Positions 1 through 5,684 of a stretch of DNA of 5,684 nucleotides are shown here, in pieces. Every line of letters begins with the position of its first letter. Position 1 is the stretch's first letter. The stretch is from positions 1 through 5,684 of the forward strand of contig CALEZJ010000047.1 in the NCBI GenBank assembly GCA_937927885.1, read 5' to 3'. The stretch comes from an uncultured Paracoccaceae bacterium. GTDB lineage: Bacteria; Pseudomonadota; Alphaproteobacteria; Rhodobacterales; Rhodobacteraceae. Position numbers and translations under genes: made by a program. The notes under the pieces were generated by a model. The model was given only the letters and a program-made list of their open reading frames with translations, ran no database searches and had not been told where the DNA came from.

Positions 1-335
1 CGCATCTCGGCTGGCTGCTTGCCAACGCCTGAGAAGACGATCCGCTCACCCGGCACCCCGGCGGCTTTGGCGCGCAGGTATTCGCCCAGGGACACCACAT
101 CCATCCCTGCACCCAGGTCGCCCAGCAGCTTCAGAACCGCGGTGTTGGAATTCGATTTGACCGCAAAGCAGACCAGGTTGGGCAGGGGGGCCAGAGCCTC
201 GCGGAACAACAGGAAATGCCGTGTCAACGTTGCCGCAGAATAGCAATAAAACGGTGTCCCCACCGAATTGGCAATATCGGACAAAGCGACGTCTTCGGCG
301 TATAACTGGCCGTTCTTGTATAGGAAATGATCCAC
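1..335 (-). CDS. lysA: Diaminopimelate decarboxylase, N-terminal part (runs off the left edge)
   Basis: This enzyme decarboxylates meso-diaminopimelate to L-lysine, the last step of lysine synthesis, in the cytoplasm with pyridoxal phosphate. The visible part is 111 codons, beginning MDHFLYKNGQLYAEDV. It contains the fold-III PLP-lysine motif FAVKSN (residues 57-62; K60 would hold the cofactor), followed by GAGMDVVSLGEYLRA (75-89) and IVFSGVGK (99-106), all typical of the LysA barrel domain. The family is about 420 residues, so roughly three quarters lies outside the window. The start is a GTG at 335, chosen because homologues as I recall them begin MDHFLY and because a G-run sits just upstream. 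The frame stays open a little further upstream but offers no better start. It is the last visible gene of the argH operon, 37 bases after the DUF2834 gene. Identity is secure; the exact start is fairly secure. Confidence 0.93.
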   Translation of the reverse strand, partial: MDHFLYKNGQLYAEDVALSDIANSVGTPFYCYSAATLTRHFLLFREALAPLPNLVCFAVKSNSNTAVLKLLGDLGAGMDVVSLGEYLRAKAAGVPGERIVFSGVGKQPAEM

Positions 336-372
336 GAAAGCCCCCGGTCGCGCGTCTGGCGCTGTCAGAAAT

Positions 373-684
373 TCAACCTTGCCGCGCCTGCGGCCTCAGC
401 GCCAGATACAGGGGCAAGCCGCAGCTGACCCCGATCAGGTAGGTCGCCGGAATCGCCCAGAGGCCACGCCAGTTGCGGGTTTTCGCGCTTTCCCAGACCA
501 CCCAGAGCGTCAGTGTCACGGCGGCAATCGTCAGGTCCCACACCAGACCCGACGAGGCCCCGTTGGCGTGCCATGCGTCGACCATGCCCATGATCGACCA
601 GTCATTGGCCGCCAGCCAGGGCAGGAACCAGCTCATGGGATGCACCGTGCCCCAAAGCGCAAGTGCCAGCCACACCAGCCTCAT
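373..684 (-). CDS. DUF2834 family small membrane protein
   Basis: A 103-residue, very hydrophobic protein of unknown function, predicted in the inner membrane. Three membrane segments are visible at about residues 3-22, 46-64 and 75-96. The central part NGASSGLVWDLTIAA (41-55), with an acidic residue at the start of the second helix, and the C-terminal GVSCGLPLYLALR (85-97) match the DUF2834 pattern as I remember it; this was not checked by search. Its ATG at 684 overlaps the TGA of the upstream lipoprotein gene (ATGA), so the two are probably translationally coupled, and lysA begins 37 bases after its stop. A GGCAGG ribosome site lies about 7 bases before the start. No catalytic residues are recognisable. 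Its place between an amino-acid gene and a lipoprotein gene suggests an envelope role, but that is inference only. Confidence 0.85.
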   Translation of the reverse strand: MRLVWLALALWGTVHPMSWFLPWLAANDWSIMGMVDAWHANGASSGLVWDLTIAAVTLTLWVVWESAKTRNWRGLWAIPATYLIGVSCGLPLYLALRPQARQG

Positions 685-793
685 GACCGGGCCTGCCAGA
701 AACCGCGCAGATCAACCCCACCCGGAACCGACGGAGGATCGCCCGCACCACACCCCGCAAGGGCCAGCGCCAGTGCCAGCCAGAATGCGCCTT

Positions 794-797
<4 letters not shown>
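681..797 (-). CDS. Tiny lipoprotein (38 aa), possibly LptM/LppL-like
   Basis: The frame encodes [20 protein letters not shown] and continues for 18 more residues, ending FWQARS. It has a short lipoprotein signal: one lysine, a hydrophobic run from residue 4 to 14, and lipobox L-A-G-C with the lipidated cysteine at 16. The mature peptide would be only 23 residues, and the glycine at +2 permits outer-membrane sorting by the usual rule. The ATG overlaps the argH stop (ATGA, 794-797) and its own TGA overlaps the next ATG (ATGA, 681-684), while AAAGAGAGG at 803-811 gives a good ribosome site. Two coupled overlaps, a strong site and a complete signal peptide make a real gene likely despite its size. 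The C-G-x-G-x-P pattern after the lipobox recalls LptM (YifL) and LppL, lipoproteins encoded near lysine/DAP genes in gammaproteobacteria; that link is weak. The function is otherwise unknown. Confidence 0.8.
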
Positions 798-2182
<1,385 letters not shown>

Positions 2183-2188
2183 CGCTGA

Positions 2189-2195
2189 CCCCCTC
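2189..2195 (-). promoter_or_regulatory. argH ribosome binding site
   Basis: GAGGGGG on the minus strand, 6 bases before the ATG at 2182. It supports the shorter argH start over the in-frame ATG at 2290. Confidence 0.7.
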
Positions 2196-2234
2196 GTTCC
2201 GGCACCGCTCCTGCGGTGGCCGCTGATGCGGGGC

Positions 2235-2263
2235 GGTATACGCGTGGCGCAACTCGCGCGCAA
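2235..2263 (-). promoter_or_regulatory. Candidate sigma-70-type promoter for argH
   Basis: On the minus strand, TTGCGC (2258-2263) is followed after exactly 17 bases by TATACC (2235-2240). This matches 3 of 6 and 4 of 6 consensus positions. It would start a transcript near 2228 and leave a leader of about 45 bases, in which a small 6-bp stem-loop (CACCGC/GCGGTG on the plus strand, about 2203-2218) could form. Such matches occur by chance in GC-rich DNA, so this is a candidate only. Confidence 0.35.
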
Positions 2264-2335
2264 TCGAACGCGAATCGCCCGCGCCTTCACCGAACGTTAA
2301 GGGCTGGCACGCAGGATGAGGGTGTCGCGCAATCC

Positions 2336-2340
2336 AAGGA
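2336..2340 (+). promoter_or_regulatory. Ribosome binding site of the EAL-domain gene
   Basis: AAGGA ends 8 bases before the ATG at 2349. The alternative ATG at 2316 has only a GCAGG directly abutting it, so this site favours 2349 as the true start. Confidence 0.6.
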
Positions 2341-2348
2341 CAGGCAGC

Positions 2349-3182
2349 ATGCGCTTGCAGACCCCCCTCGACCTGCCCGCAGACGGGCTGGATAGCCCTC
2401 TCTCCGTCGCCGACCGCCTCCGACAGGAGGAAACCATCGGCATGGTACGCAAGGCCCTTGATGAACGGCGCGCGATGCTGGCCTTTCAGCCGGTTGTGCA
2501 GGCCCGCATGACCAACCGCGCCGCGTTCTTCGAGGCTTTCATCCGCATCCTCGACGAACAGGGGCGGGTGATCCCGGCCCGTGACTTCATGTCGGCCGTG
2601 GAAACCAGCGAGATCGGCCGCCGCATCGACGTTCTGGCACTGGAACTGGGGCTTCTGGCGCTGGCGCGCGAACCGTCGATCCGGCTGGCGGTCAACATGT
2701 CGGCACGTTCGATCGGATATCCGGCCTGGCTCGCCGCGCTGGAGCGCGGCCTCAGGGCCGATCCGACCATCGCGGAACGGCTGATCCTGGAGATCACCGA
2801 GAGTTCGGCCATGCTGATGCCCGATCTGGTGACGGTCTTCATGGCCGACATGCAGGCACGGGGCATCTGCTTTGCGCTCGACGATTTCGGGGCCGGTTAT
2901 ACGGCGTTCCGGTACCTGAAGGATTTCTACTTCGACATCATCAAGATCGACGGACAGTTCATCCGCGGCGTGGCGAACAACCCCGACAATCAGGTGTTGG
3001 CGCAGGCTCTGGTCTCCATCGCGCGCCATTTCGACATGTTTACCGTGGCCGAATCGGTCGAAACCGCCGAGGATGCGCGCTATCTGATCGACATCGGATT
3101 CGATTGCCTTCAGGGGTATTATTACGGTGTCCCGTCAACCGAGGCCCCTTGGCTTTCGTCGCGTCTGTCGCGTCAGGCCTGA
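2349..3182 (+). CDS. Stand-alone EAL-domain protein, probable c-di-GMP phosphodiesterase
   Basis: EAL domains cut cyclic di-GMP to linear pGpG, lowering the messenger that favours a sessile life. The protein is 277 residues and is nearly all one EAL domain, from LAFQPVVQAR (44-53) to LQGYYYGVP (254-262). No GGDEF, PAS, receiver or membrane segment is visible; the first 25 or so residues are unstructured-looking. The signature motif reads E62-A63-F64 instead of EAL. The other metal and catalytic positions look intact: N116 (NMS), E148 (EITES), D178-D179 (DDFGAGY), K199 (KID), E235 and E238 (AESVET, usually AEGVET) and Q255 (QGY). Activity is therefore likely, though the L-to-F change leaves some doubt. 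The ATG at 2349 is preferred to 2316 because of its ribosome site. The gene is divergent from argH and lies 155 bases before phaA; no functional tie to either is shown. Confidence 0.9.
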   Translation: MRLQTPLDLPADGLDSPLSVADRLRQEETIGMVRKALDERRAMLAFQPVVQARMTNRAAFFEAFIRILDEQGRVIPARDFMSAVETSEIGRRIDVLALELGLLALAREPSIRLAVNMSARSIGYPAWLAALERGLRADPTIAERLILEITESSAMLMPDLVTVFMADMQARGICFALDDFGAGYTAFRYLKDFYFDIIKIDGQFIRGVANNPDNQVLAQALVSIARHFDMFTVAESVETAEDARYLIDIGFDCLQGYYYGVPSTEAPWLSSRLSRQA

Positions 3183-3260
3183 AGGGGCAATAATGGCGCA
3201 ATCCGCTTCCGCTAACGGCGCGAAAACCGGCAGGGCGCCGCGCATTTCCGCACTGCGGCA

Positions 3261-3289
3261 TTGATTCGCGGGGGGGCAAAGCGTAAACC
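3261..3289 (+). promoter_or_regulatory. Candidate promoter for phaA
   Basis: TTGATT (3261-3266), a 17-base spacer containing a run of seven G, then TAAACC (3284-3289). This matches 4 of 6 and 3 of 6 sigma-70 consensus positions and would give a leader of about 40 bases. An 11-base imperfect-centre palindrome, CCGCACTGCGG (3248-3258), lies 2 bases upstream of the -35 box and could be an operator. The rest of the 155-base gap between the EAL gene and phaA shows no gene. Confidence 0.35.
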
Positions 3290-3326
3290 GTTGCCACCCG
3301 CGCCCGCTGAGCGGCGCCTAGAGCCC

Positions 3327-3332
3327 GAGGAA
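3327..3332 (+). promoter_or_regulatory. phaA ribosome binding site
   Basis: GAGGAA, 5 bases before the ATG at 3338. It fixes the phaA start, which also matches the N-terminus expected for thiolases ([12 protein letters not shown]). Confidence 0.7.
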
Positions 3333-3337
3333 CCTCA

Positions 3338-4510
3338 ATGACCAATGTCGTGATCGTCTCTGCCGCCCGCACCGCCGTGGGCTCGTTCAATGGCAGCTTC
3401 GCCAATACCCCGGCGCACGAGTTGGGAGCCGCGGTGATTGAGGCAGTGGTGGCCCGCGCCGGGATCGACAAGGCCGAGGTTTCCGAAACCATCCTTGGTC
3501 AGGTTCTGACCGCCGGCCAGGGCCAGAACCCTGCCCGCCAGGCCGCGATCCGCGCCGGCCTGCCGATCGAAGCGTCGGCCTGGGGTATCAACCAGGTCTG
3601 CGGTTCGGGTCTGCGCGCGGTCGCGCTGGGGGCGCAGAACGTGGCACTGGGCGACGCCAGCATCGTCATCGCCGGCGGACAGGAGAGCATGTCGCTGTCG
3701 CCCCACGTCGCTCACATGCGCGCGGGCACCAAAATGGGCGACATGAAATTCATCGATTCGATGATCAAGGATGGGCTCTGGGACGCATTCAACGGCTATC
3801 ACATGGGTCAGACCGCCGAGAATGTCGCGAACCAGTGGCAGATTTCGCGCGAGCAGCAGGACATCTTTGCCGTCGCCAGCCAGAACAAGGCCGAAGCCGC
3901 GCAAAAGGCCGGGAAATTCGCTGACGAGATCGTGCCCTTCGTGATCAAGACCCGCAAGGGCGATGTGACGGTCGATTCGGACGAATACATCCGTCACGGC
4001 GCCACCCTCGACGCGATGGCGAAACTGAAGCCGGCCTTCACCAAGGACGGCTCGGTGACCGCGGCCAATGCATCGGGCCTCAATGACGGAGCCGCTGCGG
4101 TCCTGCTGATGACCGAGGCCGAGGCCAATCGCCGCGGGCTGAAGATCCTCGCCCGCATCGCATCGCATGCGACGGCTGGTCTGGACCCGGCGATCATGGG
4201 CGTCGGCCCGATCCATGCGTCGCGCAAGGCATTGGCCAAGGCGGGCTGGAAAGCCGCCGACCTTGACCTCGTCGAGGCGAACGAGGCCTTCGCCGCGCAG
4301 GCCTGTGCCGTCAACAAGGACATGGGCTGGAATCCGGACGTGGTGAACGTCAACGGCGGCGCCATCGCCATCGGCCATCCGATCGGCGCCTCGGGCGCGC
4401 GGATCCTGAACACGCTGATCTTCGAGATGCAGCGCCGCGATGCGAAGAAAGGCATTGCAACGCTGTGCATCGGCGGCGGCATGGGCGTCGCCATGTGCCT
4501 GGAGCGTTGA
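3338..4510 (+). CDS. phaA: Acetyl-CoA C-acetyltransferase (biosynthetic beta-ketothiolase)
   Basis: It condenses two acetyl-CoA to acetoacetyl-CoA, the first step of polyhydroxybutyrate synthesis, in the cytoplasm. At 390 residues it is the usual thiolase length. The nucleophilic cysteine is C88 in [12 protein letters not shown]347 in GHPIG and C377 in LCIGGGMG complete the active site, with N315 in NEAFA. The HMG at 155-157 (H155, M156) matches the acyl-CoA pocket of the short-chain biosynthetic Zoogloea-type thiolase, which supports acetoacetyl-CoA rather than long-chain substrates. All these positions fall one residue before the Zoogloea numbering as I recall it. The neighbour phaB uses its product. 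An acetyl-CoA thiolase could also serve acetoacetate or ethylmalonyl-CoA pathways, which use the same first two steps. No oddities were seen in the frame. Confidence 0.97.
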   Translation: MTNVVIVSAARTAVGSFNGSFANTPAHELGAAVIEAVVARAGIDKAEVSETILGQVLTAGQGQNPARQAAIRAGLPIEASAWGINQVCGSGLRAVALGAQNVALGDASIVIAGGQESMSLSPHVAHMRAGTKMGDMKFIDSMIKDGLWDAFNGYHMGQTAENVANQWQISREQQDIFAVASQNKAEAAQKAGKFADEIVPFVIKTRKGDVTVDSDEYIRHGATLDAMAKLKPAFTKDGSVTAANASGLNDGAAAVLLMTEAEANRRGLKILARIASHATAGLDPAIMGVGPIHASRKALAKAGWKAADLDLVEANEAFAAQACAVNKDMGWNPDVVNVNGGAIAIGHPIGASGARILNTLIFEMQRRDAKKGIATLCIGGGMGVAMCLER

Positions 4511-4541
4511 TCGCGCGACATTTTCCGATGGAATGAACGTA

Positions 4542-4568
4542 TCGGGGCGCAACAATGTTGCGCCCCGA
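4542..4568 (+). terminator. Perfect stem-loop between phaA and phaB (attenuator, partial terminator or mRNA-end stabiliser)
   Basis: TCGGGGCGCAAC (4542-4553) pairs perfectly with GTTGCGCCCCGA (4557-4568) around a three-base AAT loop, giving 12 base pairs. It begins 31 bases after the phaA stop and ends 49 bases before the phaB start. The sequence after it, CTTCTTACAC, is not a proper T-tract, so full termination is doubtful. A partial stop, RNA processing site or protective 3' end for phaA mRNA are all possible. Confidence 0.7.
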
Positions 4569-4606
4569 CTTCTTACACGATACCAGAATTTCAAGAACAC
4601 CAGTCC

Positions 4607-4613
4607 AGGAGGA
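4607..4613 (+). promoter_or_regulatory. phaB ribosome binding site
   Basis: AGGAGGA, an almost ideal Shine-Dalgarno, ending 4 bases before the ATG at 4618. It decides the start: the in-frame ATG at 4555 lies inside the intercistronic hairpin and would add 21 residues foreign to the family, and the ATG at 4614 is out of frame. Confidence 0.85.
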
Positions 4614-4617
4614 ATGT

Positions 4618-5340
4618 ATGGGACGGATTGCATTGGTCACCGGGGGCTCGCGCGGCATTGGCGCAGCGATCAGCCTGGCGCTGAAGAACGCAGGCTACAC
4701 CGTTGCGGCCAACTATGCCGGCAATGACGAGGCGGCGGCAAAGTTCACCGCCGAAACCGGCATCAAGACCTACAAGTGGAACGTCGCCGACTACGAGGCC
4801 TCGAAATCGGGTATCGCGCAGGTCGAGGCTGATCTGGGGCCGATCGAGGTCGTGGTGGCCAATGCCGGCATCACCCGCGACGCGCCCTTCCACAAGATGA
4901 CCCCCGATCAGTGGAAGCAGGTGATCGACACCAACCTGACTGGCGTGTTCAACACCGTCCATCCGATCTGGCCGGGGCTGCGCGACCGCAAGTTCGGCCG
5001 TGTGGTGGTGATTTCGTCGATCAACGGCCAGAAAGGTCAGTTCGGTCAGGTCAATTATGCCGCGACCAAGGCGGGCGATCTGGGGATCGTGAAATCCCTG
5101 GCGCAGGAAGGCGCGCGGTTCGGGATTACCGCAAACGCGGTCTGCCCGGGCTATATCGCCACCGAAATGGTGATGGCGGTGCCGGAAAAGGTGCGCGAGT
5201 CGATCATTGCGGGCATCCCCGCCGGTCGCTTGGGCGAGCCCGAGGAAATCGCCCGCTGTGTTGCCTTCCTCGTCAGCGATGACGCGGGCTTCATCAACGG
5301 ATCGACGATCAGCGCCAATGGCGCGCAGTTCTTCGTCTGA
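4618..5340 (+). CDS. phaB: Acetoacetyl-CoA reductase (short-chain dehydrogenase)
   Basis: It reduces acetoacetyl-CoA to (R)-3-hydroxybutyryl-CoA with NAD(P)H, supplying monomer to PHB synthase. The 240-residue length fits PhaB. The Rossmann motif TGGSRGIG is at 8-15, the cofactor-fold NAG at 82-84 and N106 in DTNLTGVF. The catalytic triad is S134 (VISSINGQKGQFGQ), Y147 and K151 (NYAATK). The segment SINGQKGQFGQVNYAATKAG is characteristic of PhaB and separates it from FabG, the closest alternative. The C-terminus GSTISANGAQFFV fits too: FabG-like enzymes usually have LHVNGGMYM-type ends, PhaB a NGAQ/NGGL variant. Cofactor choice cannot be read with certainty. It follows phaA by 107 bases that include a hairpin, so it is probably cotranscribed but with adjustable output. 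Confidence 0.96.
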   Translation: MGRIALVTGGSRGIGAAISLALKNAGYTVAANYAGNDEAAAKFTAETGIKTYKWNVADYEASKSGIAQVEADLGPIEVVVANAGITRDAPFHKMTPDQWKQVIDTNLTGVFNTVHPIWPGLRDRKFGRVVVISSINGQKGQFGQVNYAATKAGDLGIVKSLAQEGARFGITANAVCPGYIATEMVMAVPEKVRESIIAGIPAGRLGEPEEIARCVAFLVSDDAGFINGSTISANGAQFFV

Positions 5341-5348
5341 AGCCAAAG

Positions 5349-5373
5349 GAAGAGGGGGCGCTGCCCCCTCTTC
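5349..5373 (+). terminator. Stem-loop after phaB, probable transcription terminator
   Basis: GAAGAGGGGGC (5349-5359) pairs perfectly with GCCCCCTCTTC (5363-5373) around a GCT loop, an 11-bp stem starting 8 bases after the phaB stop. The A-rich left foot and TCTT right foot give a short T stretch only inside the stem and no T-tract follows. This is common for terminator-like hairpins in this group of bacteria. It would work on either strand in principle. Confidence 0.7.
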
Positions 5374-5394
5374 GCGCTTGCGCCGGATTTCCCC

Positions 5395-5425
5395 CCCGGA
5401 GTATTTCCGGGCAGGTTGAAGGGGA
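5395..5425 (+). repeat. Small palindrome with a GAAGGGGA tail, resembling a Rhodobacteraceae intergenic repeat
   Basis: CCCGGA (5395-5400) and TCCGGG (5406-5411) form a 6-bp stem with loop GTATT, preceded by extra C residues and followed by GCAGGTTGAAGGGG. From memory, closely similar CCCCGGAGTATTT...GGCA-GAAG strings occur many times between genes in Rhodobacteraceae, often after a GGGGGC-GCT-GCCCCC hairpin as here. Only one copy is visible in this window, so its repeat nature is recalled knowledge, not something the sequence proves. The tail also serves as the ribosome site (AAGGGGA, 5419-5425) of the next gene. Confidence 0.5.
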
Positions 5426-5430
5426 CGCGC

Positions 5431-5684
5431 ATGGACAGGACAAGAGCCACAGCCATCGGTTTTTCCGCAGTGATCCTTTGGTCTCTGCTTGCCGTTCTGA
5501 CCGTTGCGACCGTGCCGGTTCCGCCCTTTCTGCTGACCGCAATGACCTTTGCCATAGGCGGCGCCGTGGGGCTGGTCTGGCTGGCCGGCCGGCGCTTGCC
5601 GCCGCTGGAACAGCCGCTGTCGGCCCGCCTGCGCACGCGCACGCTCGGCCGCGAGCGGATGAAGGCCGCCCGCGTCGCCTGGGC
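5431..5684 (+). CDS. EamA/DMT-superfamily transporter, N-terminal part (runs off the right edge)
   Basis: The first 84 codons of an inner-membrane protein. Two hydrophobic segments are visible, about residues 7-26 (AIGFSAVILWSLLAVLTVAT) and 33-52 (a helix ending near VGLVWLAG), followed by a long basic stretch (residues 54-80). The opening ATxIGFxAVxLWSLLA followed by VPPFLLTAMTFAIGG is typical of the first half of an EamA repeat in drug/metabolite exporters of about 290 residues with ten helices. A YddG-like amino-acid exporter is one possibility, but the substrate cannot be read from this fragment. The ATG at 5431 has AAGGGGA 5 bases upstream. The stem-loops between it and phaB suggest a separate transcription unit, although no clear promoter is visible in the 90-base gap. 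Confidence 0.8.
   Translation, partial: MDRTRATAIGFSAVILWSLLAVLTVATVPVPPFLLTAMTFAIGGAVGLVWLAGRRLPPLEQPLSARLRTRTLGRERMKAARVAW

Noticed and set aside
2183..2290. In-frame N-terminal extension of argH to an ATG at 2290
   Set aside because: The added 36 residues are arginine-rich and absent from ArgH proteins as I know them, and the good ribosome site belongs to the ATG at 2182.
3144..3188. GCCCCTT ... AAGGGGC inverted repeat around the EAL stop codon, plus the palindrome TCAGGCCTGA at 3173-3182, as a terminator
   Set aside because: The 7-bp arms are 31 bases apart, partly inside the coding region, and no T-tract follows; not convincing as a terminator.
3183..3337. Search for a CTGC-N3-GCAG PhaR-like operator before phaA
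   Set aside because: Only a half-site (CTGC at 3253-3256) is present; no full inverted repeat of that form was found.
4558..4586. Possible phaB promoter TTGCGC-17-TACCAG
   Set aside because: The -35 half lies inside the hairpin arm and the -10 match is only 3 of 6; chance is the simpler explanation.
3335..4633. 432-codon open frame on the minus strand opposite phaA
   Set aside because: It lies entirely antisense to a well-recognised thiolase, its translation is rich in R, H, G and D without family motifs, and GC-rich codon bias in this group commonly opens such frames.

Overview
The window looks like chromosomal DNA of a GC-rich alphaproteobacterium, most likely family Rhodobacteraceae (Paracoccus/Rhodobacter type). 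This rests on recalled protein similarity, the third-position GC bias, the stem-loops without U-tracts, and a short intergenic palindrome of a type I associate with this family. No database search was possible. The window is densely coded. No tRNA, rRNA, CRISPR array, transposon or prophage gene was seen, and no gene-free gap exceeds about 170 bases.

Left half, minus strand (read right to left): argH (argininosuccinate lyase, 794-2182), a 38-residue lipoprotein gene (681-797), a DUF2834 membrane protein gene (373-684), and the 5' part of lysA (diaminopimelate decarboxylase, from 335 leftwards out of the window). The first three overlap by ATGA stop/start junctions and lysA follows after 37 bases, so the four look like one translationally coupled operon. 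It joins the last step of arginine synthesis to the last step of lysine synthesis, with two small envelope proteins between them.

Centre: a 166-base divergent intergenic region carries a plausible argH promoter. To its right is a plus-strand gene for a stand-alone EAL-domain protein (2349-3182), a probable cyclic-di-GMP phosphodiesterase with an EAF variant of the signature motif.

Right half, plus strand: phaA (acetyl-CoA acetyltransferase, 3338-4510) and phaB (acetoacetyl-CoA reductase, 4618-5340). Together they turn acetyl-CoA into (R)-3-hydroxybutyryl-CoA, the monomer for polyhydroxybutyrate. The polymerase phaC is not here. A perfect 12-bp stem-loop lies between phaA and phaB, and an 11-bp one follows phaB. 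After a further small palindrome comes the start of an EamA/DMT-type transporter gene (5431 to beyond the window end).

The genes are mostly ordinary housekeeping and storage metabolism. The points most worth a second look are the tiny lipoprotein gene, the coupled argH-lysA operon, the phaA/phaB intercistronic hairpin, and the palindrome whose tail supplies the transporter's ribosome binding site.
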